A stretch of DNA of 60,744 bases from Burkholderiaceae bacterium. GTDB lineage: Bacteria > Pseudomonadota > Gammaproteobacteria > Burkholderiales > Burkholderiaceae_E. The notes beneath the pieces were generated by a model. It had not been told where the DNA came from and made no database searches. It saw nothing but the letters and a program-made list of their open reading frames with translations. This document shows positions 8,594 through 15,800 of the stretch, in pieces. Numbering within the stretch: the stretch's first letter is position 1; the number at the start of each line of letters is the position of its first letter. The stretch covers positions 1 to 60,744 of the forward strand of contig OMIE01000049.1 of the NCBI GenBank assembly GCA_900299025.1. The letters run 5' to 3'. Position numbers and translations under genes: made by a program.

Positions 8594-9376
8594 ATGATTG
8601 AAGGATCCGACTGCCTGTTGGCAGTCAAGGGAATCACCGTGCGTTTCGGCGGCATCGTCGCGCTTGATGGTGTCAGCTTTGATGTGCCACGCAACAAGGT
8701 TTGTGGCCTCATTGGCCCCAATGGTGCGGGCAAGACAACGCTTTTTAATTGCCTCAGTCGCCTCTATGCCTATCAAGAAGGCGACCTGCTCTTTGAAGGC
8801 AGATCGATTACTCACACGCCGGTTCATCAAATGGCCACCATCGGCATAGGGCGAACTTTTCAGAACCTGGCAATGTTTAAGACGATGTCGGTTCGCCAAA
8901 ATGTGATGGTCGGTGCACACGCGAGATCATCATCAGGCTTCGTTGCCAATATGCTTAAGCTTGGTCATGTTAAGCAGGAGGCCGAGCAAATGCATGAGCG
9001 CGCCGACGAGGTCATGCAGTACCTGAAGCTCACTGATTACGCAGACAGGCCTGCTGGTGAGTTACCCTTCGGCATCCAAAAGCGGGTCGAATTTGGCCGC
9101 GCGCTTGCATCGCAACCCAAGCTTTTACTGCTCGATGAGCCCGCGGCAGGACTTAATCACGAAGAGCTTCATGACCTCGGCGAATTGATCAAGGATGTGC
9201 GCGATCGTATGGGGATTACCGTGCTACTTGTCGAACACCATATGAGTTTGGTGATGAGTGTTTCCGACTGGATTGTTGCGCTAAATTTTGGAAAGAAAAT
9301 CGCAGAAGGCACGCCGGAACATATTCAAAAGCACCCTGAGGTTATCCGTGCCTATCTCGGCGGGGAGGCAGCATGA
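8594..9376 (+). CDS. livG: Branched-chain amino acid-type ABC transporter ATP-binding protein LivG
   Basis: A 260-residue ABC ATPase with Walker A GPNGAGKTT (41-49), Walker B LLLLDEP (177-183) and the LivG-type degenerate signature LPFGIQKRVE in place of LSGGQ. The C-terminal EHHMSLVM stretch holds the switch His. LivG and LivF form the cytoplasmic ATPase heterodimer of HAAT-family importers. GAGGGGAGA about 10 nt before the ATG at 8594 serves as ribosome binding site. It is the first gene of livG-F-H-M-K, and its stop overlaps the livF start in ATGA. Confidence 0.93.
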   Translation: MIEGSDCLLAVKGITVRFGGIVALDGVSFDVPRNKVCGLIGPNGAGKTTLFNCLSRLYAYQEGDLLFEGRSITHTPVHQMATIGIGRTFQNLAMFKTMSVRQNVMVGAHARSSSGFVANMLKLGHVKQEAEQMHERADEVMQYLKLTDYADRPAGELPFGIQKRVEFGRALASQPKLLLLDEPAAGLNHEELHDLGELIKDVRDRMGITVLLVEHHMSLVMSVSDWIVALNFGKKIAEGTPEHIQKHPEVIRAYLGGEAA

Positions 9377-10083
9377 GCTTACTTCAGGTTACTGGATTGC
9401 AGGCGTGGTACGGCCCGACGCAAGCACTCTTTGGTGTCAGTTTCAAGCTTGAGCAAGGCGGGATTACAACCATTCTTGGCGCGAACGGTGCGGGCAAAAC
9501 CACGACGCTCAGAGCCGTTTGTCAAACAGTGAAAACCGCTGGCGAGATTCAGTTTTCGGGCCAGCGCGTTGATGGCAAGGCCACGGAATCCATTGTCCGA
9601 ATGGGTATGGCACATGTGCCTGATGGGCGTGGAACCTTCACGGCACTTTCTGTCGAAGAGAACCTCCGCCTTGGCGCCTACACCCGACGAGATCGGGATG
9701 GGGTTGAGGCTGATATCGAACGGATGTATCAGCGTTTTCCTCGCCTCAAGGAGCGATTTCGCCAGCAGGCAGGGACGCTGTCAGGGGGCGAACAGCAAAT
9801 GCTCGCCATAAGCAGAGCCTTAATGCTTCGACCCAAGCTTTTACTGCTTGATGAACCGTCGTTTGGGCTCGCGCCGCTGATTGTTCAAGAAATTTTTCAG
9901 ATCATGCGCAGCATTAACCAAGAAGACAAAGTGAGCATGCTTTTAGTCGAGCAGAACGCTTCGCTAGCGCTTGGTCTCGCAGACCACGCCTATTTGCTCG
10001 AGACCGGCAATGTCGTGCTCTCAGGGCCAGCAGCCGATATTCGCTCCGACGAATCGATCCGAAGAGTTTATCTTGGCTATTGA
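9373..10083 (+). CDS. livF: Branched-chain amino acid-type ABC transporter ATP-binding protein LivF
   Basis: A 236-residue ABC ATPase with Walker A GANGAGKTT (36-44), signature LSGGEQ (135-140), Walker B LLLLDEP (155-161) and the LivF-typical MAHVPDGRGTF stretch. It partners LivG on the inner face of the LivHM channel. The start overlaps the livG stop by 4 nt, which indicates translational coupling. A 124-nt gap with a perfect hairpin then separates it from livH, which is unusual within an otherwise tightly packed operon. Confidence 0.93.
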   Translation: MSLLQVTGLQAWYGPTQALFGVSFKLEQGGITTILGANGAGKTTTLRAVCQTVKTAGEIQFSGQRVDGKATESIVRMGMAHVPDGRGTFTALSVEENLRLGAYTRRDRDGVEADIERMYQRFPRLKERFRQQAGTLSGGEQQMLAISRALMLRPKLLLLDEPSFGLAPLIVQEIFQIMRSINQEDKVSMLLVEQNASLALGLADHAYLLETGNVVLSGPAADIRSDESIRRVYLGY

Positions 10084-10157
10084 ATGCAACCGCTTGCCCA
10101 GCAGCGTCAATTGTTCAATGTTTTGCATGCCTTTCTTGAATTTAGAACCTGATACTC

Positions 10158-10177
10158 ACAGTGAATGGATTCACTGT
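10158..10177 (+). repeat. Perfect inverted repeat between livF and livH
   Basis: ACAGTGAA (10158-10165) and TTCACTGT (10170-10177) form an 8-bp perfect stem with the loop TGGA. It sits 75 nt after the livF stop and about 30 nt before livH. No U-tract follows, so it is not a standard terminator. It could be an RNA processing or stability element, or an operator. Confidence 0.6.
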
Positions 10178-10207
10178 TGGTCGTGGGTTTGATAGGAGCG
10201 AGTGCGG

Positions 10208-11080
10208 ATGGAAGCGTTTTTGCTACAGGTTTTATCAGGTGTCACCAACGGTGGCATTTATGCGGCGGTCGGTTTGGCGCTTGTGATGATTTATCAATCG
10301 ACGCATCACATTAATTTTGCCCAAGGTGAAATGGCGACTTTCGCTACCTACATTGCCTGGGCTTTGATTCAAGTAGGTCTACCCTATTGGATTGCCTTTG
10401 CCGCTACCTTGGTGATTGCCTTCGCTGGTGGTGTTGCCCTGCAGCGCATTATTCTGCGTCCTGTGGAAAAGGCGCCGGTGCTAACCAATGTGATTGTTTT
10501 TATTGGCTTATTGGTGATCTTTAACGCTGTCTCTGGCATGCTCTTCGATCACACGATCAAGGTCTTTCCAAGCCCATTTCCAAAAGAGGGCATGCTGATT
10601 AGCAAGTACTTCTCAGGGCATCAACTTGGCTCGACCCTTGTCACGCTTACGGTTTTAGTTTGCATTTTCAGTTTTTTGCGATTTACGCCGATCGGCTTAG
10701 CGATGCGGGCGGCAGCGCTCAACCCCGATTCGGCCCGACTCGTTGGCATTAAGGTGTCCTGGATGCTTGCTATCGGCTGGGGCTTTGCTGCAGCCGTAGG
10801 GTCCGTGGCCGGCATGATGGTTGCTCCGATCGTGTTTCTAGATCCCAACATGATGTCAGGCATTCTCTTGTACGGCTTCGCTGCAGCCTTACTTGGAGGT
10901 ATCGACAACCCATGGGGATCCGTTGTGGGTGGTTTGATCGTAGGAGTCCTGGAGAACCTGCTAGGGGCCTACGTCATCGGTACCGAACTCAAGCTCACCG
11001 TGGCTTTGGTGCTGATCGTTGCCATTCTTACGATCAAGCCTGATGGGCTTTTCGGTAAGACCGTTGTTACCCGCGTCTGA
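10208..11080 (+). CDS. livH: Branched-chain amino acid-type ABC transporter permease LivH
   Basis: A 290-residue permease with about eight membrane helices. The opening LLQVLSGVTNGGIYAAVGL is typical of LivH, as are NFAQGEMA and the ALLGGIDNPWGSVVGG loop near the C-terminus (EAA-like contact with the ATPase). An upstream in-frame GTG at 10202 lies only 3 nt from AGGAG (10194-10198), whereas the ATG at 10208 has a proper 9-nt spacing, so 10208 is chosen. It forms the inner-membrane channel with LivM. It is followed after 9 nt by livM. Confidence 0.92.
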   Translation: MEAFLLQVLSGVTNGGIYAAVGLALVMIYQSTHHINFAQGEMATFATYIAWALIQVGLPYWIAFAATLVIAFAGGVALQRIILRPVEKAPVLTNVIVFIGLLVIFNAVSGMLFDHTIKVFPSPFPKEGMLISKYFSGHQLGSTLVTLTVLVCIFSFLRFTPIGLAMRAAALNPDSARLVGIKVSWMLAIGWGFAAAVGSVAGMMVAPIVFLDPNMMSGILLYGFAAALLGGIDNPWGSVVGGLIVGVLENLLGAYVIGTELKLTVALVLIVAILTIKPDGLFGKTVVTRV

Positions 11081-11089
11081 GGATCGAAG

Positions 11090-12046
11090 ATGAACCAACT
11101 CAATCGCTGGCCCGTTTGGGTGATTTTTGGACTTGGATTGCTGTTGCTTCCTTTTTTGATAAAGGACTTCCGCGTTTTCCAACTTAGTCTCATGTTGATC
11201 TATGCGATCGCACTCCTTGGGCTCAACATACTTACTGGCTACGGAGGCCAGATCTCACTTGGGCATGGAGCCTTCTATGCCATTGGCGGCTACTGCGCAG
11301 CCATACTCATGGACCGTTTCGGCTTGCCCTATATGGCAACGATCCCTGTTGCCGCAGCCGTTTGTTTCGTAGCTGGCATATTGATGGGTTTTCCGGCACT
11401 TAGGCTCGGTGGGCATTACCTCGCATTGGCAACATTCGCTCTTGCTTTGGCAATGCCTCAGTTGCTCAAATTCAAGCATTTCGAAAGCTTCACTGGAGGT
11501 GTGCAAGGCATTATTCTCATGAAGCCAACGCCTCCGATTGAGTTTTCCTTGTTTGGTCAGCCTCTTTCAGAGGACAGATGGTTGTATTTCATGGTCTTGG
11601 CGGTTACGGTCATCATGTTTGTCATTGCGCGAAACCTGCTCGACGGTCGAATTGGGCGCGCCATTGTTGCAGTCCGCGACCAACCCATAGCGGCCGGAGC
11701 GCTTGGTGTTAATCTTGCTGTGACAAAAACAATAACTTTTGGTGTTTCAGCTGCTTTTACCGGCGTTGCTGGGGCCCTGGGTGCTATCACCGTTGCCTTC
11801 GTCGCACCCGATAGTTTCAATGTGTTTCTATCGATCTCATTTTTAGTCGGCGTGGTTGTGGGTGGCTTAGCCTCAATCCCTGGCGCTATTTTCGGAGCAG
11901 CCTTTATACAGTTTGTACCGAATATCGCTGATCAGATCTCGAAATCAGCACCATGGGCGGTCTACGGCGTCTTCCTCATAGCGCTGATGTACCTCGCCCC
12001 AAATGGAATCATGGGCATCATCAACAGGAGAAGGAGAAGTACATGA
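11090..12046 (+). CDS. livM: Branched-chain amino acid-type ABC transporter permease LivM
   Basis: A 318-residue permease with nine to ten helices, the family signature LTGYGGQISLGHGAF (residues about 45-60) and GRAIVAVRDQPIAAGALG before the last helices. It is the second channel subunit of the importer. GAGGATCGAAG precedes the ATG at 11090. The stop TGA (12044-12046) overlaps the livK start codon (12043), and the livK ribosome binding site AGGAGAAGGAGA is read as the basic C-terminal tail RRRRST, so livM and livK are tightly coupled. Confidence 0.92.
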   Translation: MNQLNRWPVWVIFGLGLLLLPFLIKDFRVFQLSLMLIYAIALLGLNILTGYGGQISLGHGAFYAIGGYCAAILMDRFGLPYMATIPVAAAVCFVAGILMGFPALRLGGHYLALATFALALAMPQLLKFKHFESFTGGVQGIILMKPTPPIEFSLFGQPLSEDRWLYFMVLAVTVIMFVIARNLLDGRIGRAIVAVRDQPIAAGALGVNLAVTKTITFGVSAAFTGVAGALGAITVAFVAPDSFNVFLSISFLVGVVVGGLASIPGAIFGAAFIQFVPNIADQISKSAPWAVYGVFLIALMYLAPNGIMGIINRRRRST

Positions 12047-13275
12047 CGATGAACTCCAAGCGGCGTGGTATCACGCAGGCGATTGCCGCTGTCGCCATCG
12101 GTGCAGGGGTGGCAGGCGCAAGCCCGGCTGCTCTCGCACAAAAGCAGTATGGACCTGGTGTAACCGATAAAGAAATCAAGATCGGTAACATCATGCCCTA
12201 CTCCGGTCCAGCCTCAGCATATGGAGCAATCGGTAAGGCAGCCGCTGGCTATTACCAGATGATCAACGATCAGGGTGGTGTCAACGGACGGAAGATTAAT
12301 TTTGTCAGTCTTGATGACGGTTATTCGCCCCCGAAGACGCTCGAGCAGGCGCGCAAACTTGTCGAACAAGATAACGTTCTCGCCTTAGTAACAACACTCG
12401 GTACCCCAACAAACTCGGCGATTCACAAATACATGAATCAACGAAAAGTGCCTCATTTGTTTATCGCAACAGGAGCAACGAAATGGGGTGACCCTAAGGG
12501 CTATCCCTGGACCATGGGCTTCCAGCCAAGCTATCAACCTGAAGCCAAGATCTACACCCAGCATATTCTCGAGACTAAGCCCAATGCCAAGATCGCGATT
12601 CTTTACCAAAACGATGATTACGGTAAGGATTACTTAAAAGGTTTTGAAGACGGCTTGGGCGATAAGGCCAAGTCGATGATCGTCGCGAAAGTAAGCTACG
12701 AGGTCACTGATCCAACGATCGACAGTCAAATGGTTCAGTTGAAAGCATCGGGAGCTGATACCTTCTTTAATATCACCATTCCAAAATTTGCGGCAATGGC
12801 CATCAAGAAGGCTGCGGAAATTGGTTGGAAACCCACCCATTATCTGAATTCGGTTTCCAATAGCGCAGGTGCAGTGATGGTCCCAGCAGGTGCGGAAAAC
12901 GGCGTCGGCATTATTACTGGTGTGTATTGGAAGGAGCCTGATGATCCCGAGTTTGCCAATGACAAGGCAATTCTTGAGTATCTCGCGTTTATGAAGAAGT
13001 ACCTACCGCAGGCTGATACCAAAGACCTCAACTATCTTTACGGATATAGCAATGCAATGACCGTCGTTGAAGTCTTAAAGAAGTCTGGTGACAATCTCAC
13101 GCGCGAGAATGTCATGAAGCAGGCGGCAAGTCTTAAGGATTATGTCGTCCCAACGCTCCTGCCTGGTATCAATATCACCACAGGTGCTGATGACTTCTTC
13201 CCGATTGAACGTATGCAAACCGCCCGTTGGGATGGCAAGCGCTGGGTTCGCTTCGGTAAGGTCTTAGGTCGTTGA
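12043..13275 (+). CDS. livK: ABC transporter periplasmic substrate-binding protein (LivK/Peripla_BP_6)
   Basis: A 410-residue type I periplasmic binding protein. A signal peptide (MTMNSKRRG start, hydrophobic 11-25, likely cleavage after ALA at 30-32) is followed by EIKIGNIMPYSGPASAYGAIG, the usual first strand of HAAT binding proteins, and by LVTTLGTPTN in the hinge region. It captures the solute and delivers it to LivHM. The start is the ATG in ATGA at 12043 with AGGAGAAGGAGA 4-17 nt upstream. Binding proteins this long and diverged are common in Burkholderiales and bind leucine-type amino acids, amides or aromatic acids, so leucine specificity is not proven. It is the last gene of the operon. 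Confidence 0.9.
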   Translation: MTMNSKRRGITQAIAAVAIGAGVAGASPAALAQKQYGPGVTDKEIKIGNIMPYSGPASAYGAIGKAAAGYYQMINDQGGVNGRKINFVSLDDGYSPPKTLEQARKLVEQDNVLALVTTLGTPTNSAIHKYMNQRKVPHLFIATGATKWGDPKGYPWTMGFQPSYQPEAKIYTQHILETKPNAKIAILYQNDDYGKDYLKGFEDGLGDKAKSMIVAKVSYEVTDPTIDSQMVQLKASGADTFFNITIPKFAAMAIKKAAEIGWKPTHYLNSVSNSAGAVMVPAGAENGVGIITGVYWKEPDDPEFANDKAILEYLAFMKKYLPQADTKDLNYLYGYSNAMTVVEVLKKSGDNLTRENVMKQAASLKDYVVPTLLPGINITTGADDFFPIERMQTARWDGKRWVRFGKVLGR

Positions 13276-13284
13276 TTTGGTTTT

Positions 13285-13363
13285 GCGTTGATTAAGGCGA
13301 CTTGATCAACGCTTTGACTCGATGACGTTCTGCCTTGATTAAGGCTCTGCTCGAGCCTTAATC
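13285..13363 (+). terminator. Two stem-loops after livK, likely transcription end region
   Basis: First stem: GCGTTGAT (13285-13292) with ATCAACGC (13305-13312), followed by TTT. Second stem: GATTAAGGCT (13337-13346) with AGCCTTAATC (13354-13363), a 10-bp perfect stem extendable by one C-G pair. GATTAAGGC occurs in both structures, and CTCGAGCCTTA recurs at 13402-13412. Since livK and the minus-strand regulator gene converge here, the 186-nt gap probably serves as a two-way terminator. U-tracts are weak. Confidence 0.5.
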
Positions 13364-13461
13364 TTAGCCACCGGTTGATCGTGTATGAATCGTAGGATTG
13401 ACTCGAGCCTTACTCAGCCTTAGGTTTAAAAACGAGGCGTCAGTTGGCTGTGCCTTTTGTA

Positions 13462-14133
13462 TTAAACAGGATCAGGGCTCACCATGCCGCGCCGTTTCGC
13501 AATCAGCACAGCCTGCGTCCGGTTAAAAACCCCTAACTCGCGGAAAATCGCCGATACGTGTGCTTTGGTCGTTTGCTCCGTAATGCCAAGCACCCCTGAG
13601 ATGTGTTTGTTGGAATGACCGAGGCACATAAGTTGTAAAACTTCCATTTGTCGATCGGTAAGATTGACCTGATTGAGTGCTTTCGGATCCTGCGGCCCGT
13701 TCGTGCTAATCCAAACGGGAGGTACGAGCCTGCCTTCGACCGCAGCACGAACTACCGAAGCGATATCTTGCGGCTTGGCGGCCTTCGACACAAAAGCCTG
13801 GGCACCGGCAGCAAAACAGGCTGATACCTGTACGGGATCATCAGCACCCGATATGGTGACCATAATCGCATCTGGGCACTGTTGCCGAACCCTTCTCAAT
13901 GCGTCCGTGCCTCTCAAACCAGGCAACATAAGATCGAGCAAAATAACGGTTGGATTTGCCATACGCAACAAGGGCTCGGCTGACTCAACGTCACGGAAAC
14001 GCTCGATCTTCCGCCCAGAAAGCGCTACTGATAGCAGCGATAACAAGGCTTCAACGTAGAGCGGGTGATCCTCAATAACAACAACATCGACAGCAGCGCC
14101 GACCGCTGTTCGGTTTACGGTATCCAAAAGCAT
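13462..14133 (-). CDS. NarL/FixJ-type response regulator (REC + LuxR HTH)
   Basis: A 223-residue regulator. The receiver domain has the acidic pair Glu21-Asp22, phospho-acceptor Asp67 (VILLDLMLPG), switch Ser95 and Lys117. A LuxR-type helix-turn-helix follows at about 155-215, with LTDRQMEVL and NKHISGVLGITEQTTKAHVSAI. No sensor kinase gene is adjacent. A longer TTG start at 14208 would overlap the divergent cysQ-like gene; the ATG at 14133 starts directly before the receiver domain and leaves a 64-nt shared promoter gap, so it is preferred. It is similar in its HTH to the regulator at 43359-44129. Target genes are unknown; the divergent neighbour is a candidate. Confidence 0.87.
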   Translation of the reverse strand: MLLDTVNRTAVGAAVDVVVIEDHPLYVEALLSLLSVALSGRKIERFRDVESAEPLLRMANPTVILLDLMLPGLRGTDALRRVRQQCPDAIMVTISGADDPVQVSACFAAGAQAFVSKAAKPQDIASVVRAAVEGRLVPPVWISTNGPQDPKALNQVNLTDRQMEVLQLMCLGHSNKHISGVLGITEQTTKAHVSAIFRELGVFNRTQAVLIAKRRGMVSPDPV

Positions 14134-14197
14134 TCCTTCGAAGCAATACGTCGTAGCATAAGGACTAACTGGCAGATCCAAAGGATTCCAAAGCGCT

Positions 14198-15205
14198 ATG
14201 CTACACAATTCAGAGAGCTTGACGGCAACAGCAGACTATGCTCCACCGCTGCTTGTAGCACTTGCCAATACATGCATCGAGGCTGGTCGTGCGATCGAAT
14301 CGATCCGATCAAGTGACATCGGGCTTCAATACAAAAGTGATAACTCGCCGCTAACAAAGGCAGATCTCGCTGCAGAACTTATTATCGATCAGTTTCTCAA
14401 ACGCTATAACATACCGATCATATCGGAAGAGGCTTCGCCTCAGCTTTTTCGTTCAGAGGATTTCAAAAACAGCGCTTATTTTCTTGTCGACCCACTCGAT
14501 GGGACAAGGGAATTTGTTGCAGGTCGAGCGCACTACACGGTTAACATTGCCTTGGTGATGCATGCCTATCCGCTCATAGGTGTCGTCTATGCCCCGGCGC
14601 TTAACGTACTCTACTTAGGCCTTTGTCTCGGTGATCATGGCTCGCGTACGCGAGTTCCGCGTGAGTCTGCTCTTAGTCTTGGACGTGCCTGGAAATTTCA
14701 TGCTGATTCGATGCTTGATGGATTGTCGGCGTCGATGCTTGTACCCGAACAGCATCGCATTCAAACTAGGATCGGCAACTCGGCTCGTCTCCATGCGCTT
14801 GTCAGTGCATCGCATCTTGATCACCAAACAGAGTCCTGGGTTGCTGGGCATCCTATCGTCGAGCGATCTGATTTCGGGTCTTCCTTGAAGTTCTGCAAAC
14901 TGGCAGAAGGTTTTGCTGATGTTTATCCTCGCTTTGCTCCGACGATGGAGTGGGATACCGCAGCGGGACAAGCAGTGCTTGAGGCTGCAGGTGGCATCGT
15001 CACCGACGAAGTCTCACAGCGTTTTCAATACGGCAAATCAAATTGGCGCAATCAGGCTTTTATCGCCTGGGCGAACCCCTTGTTCGCGACGAAGGGCTTC
15101 GTAGAGAACAATGCCACTTGCGACGGCGACATTCAAGCTAGCAACCTGCCCCATCATCGGCAAGTGTACGAGTTGATCGCAAGTCTCGCGGACAAGTCGT
15201 CTTAG
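14198..15205 (+). CDS. cysQ: Inositol monophosphatase-family phosphatase, CysQ-like 3'(2'),5'-bisphosphate nucleotidase
   Basis: A 335-residue member of the IMPase fold. Metal-binding motifs are present: SEEAS (Glu77-Glu78), DPLDGTREF (98-106) and MEWDTAAGQ (250-258). The GTREF form is typical of CysQ, which turns 3'-phosphoadenosine 5'-phosphate into AMP and phosphate and so protects sulfate assimilation. Conserved family sequence ends near NQAFIAWANP (about residue 294). The remaining 40 or so residues are unlike the family and are read antisense to the 3' end of rlmB; the overlap totals 168 nt. The protein is about 70 residues longer than usual, partly from this tail. The CysQ assignment over other IMPases is probable, not certain. 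Confidence 0.8.
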   Translation: MLHNSESLTATADYAPPLLVALANTCIEAGRAIESIRSSDIGLQYKSDNSPLTKADLAAELIIDQFLKRYNIPIISEEASPQLFRSEDFKNSAYFLVDPLDGTREFVAGRAHYTVNIALVMHAYPLIGVVYAPALNVLYLGLCLGDHGSRTRVPRESALSLGRAWKFHADSMLDGLSASMLVPEQHRIQTRIGNSARLHALVSASHLDHQTESWVAGHPIVERSDFGSSLKFCKLAEGFADVYPRFAPTMEWDTAAGQAVLEAAGGIVTDEVSQRFQYGKSNWRNQAFIAWANPLFATKGFVENNATCDGDIQASNLPHHRQVYELIASLADKSS

Positions 15206-15799
15206 GCCCTTACCTTCAGCACCTAGGACGAAACAAGCGGGAGTTGCCCAGTTTGCGTCCCAAAGCCCCGTTGAAGCTTCCTCAGCAAGGCCAATCAGCC
15301 ACAGGCCGCGCTCTTGAAGCTCTTGCATGGTTCTGACCAGGTTAGTGACGAGCACGTAGTTCACCGACTCTGCGGCCCCCGAAGCTGTCTGAATTGCCGC
15401 ATCGGTCAGTGGGCATGCGTGATCCTTGGGGGCAATTACCGCACGAATACCCGCGCCATCTGCTGCTCTTAAACAAGCACCTAGATTTCTTGGATCGGTC
15501 ACACCGTCTAGTAACAATAAGCGCGGAAGTGCCTCGTTGTCGACAAACAAGTCATCAACCGTGAGGCTTGGGCGGGTATCCGTCGAGATCGCAACCACAC
15601 CTTGATGTCGCCTGCCAGGCGCTAGGCGTTCGATTCGCTGCCCGTCAACCGGATGCAACTTAACGCCGAGGCGCTTGGACAAATCAAGCAAGTCGCGCAT
15701 CCGAGGATCCTGTCTTGACTCGTCGACATAAATCATTTCGATTGAATGGGCTTGGCGCTTAAGCCTTGCTAGGACTGCGTGGAAACCATGTAACGTCAT
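15038..15799 (-). CDS. rlmB: 23S rRNA (guanosine-2'-O)-methyltransferase RlmB
   Basis: A 253-residue SPOUT methyltransferase with an N-terminal substrate-binding domain starting MTLHGFHAVLARL. The three trefoil-knot motifs are LDGVTDPRNLGACLRAADG, FVLGAEGKGLRRL and LPMMGQVASLNVAVAS. RlmB methylates the 2'-OH of G2251 (E. coli numbering) in the peptidyl-transferase P-loop of 23S rRNA. A longer frame to 15850 would run into the rnr coding end; the ATG at 15799, one base after the rnr stop, gives the family's normal N-terminus. It lies downstream of rnr in the same operon, a conserved pairing in proteobacteria. Its 3' end overlaps the convergent cysQ-like gene by 168 nt. Confidence 0.93.
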   Translation of the reverse strand: MTLHGFHAVLARLKRQAHSIEMIYVDESRQDPRMRDLLDLSKRLGVKLHPVDGQRIERLAPGRRHQGVVAISTDTRPSLTVDDLFVDNEALPRLLLLDGVTDPRNLGACLRAADGAGIRAVIAPKDHACPLTDAAIQTASGAAESVNYVLVTNLVRTMQELQERGLWLIGLAEEASTGLWDANWATPACFVLGAEGKGLRRLVRETCDQLVHLPMMGQVASLNVAVASGIVLYEALRREQGVRPGDKSLIAPI

Positions 15800-15800
15800 C

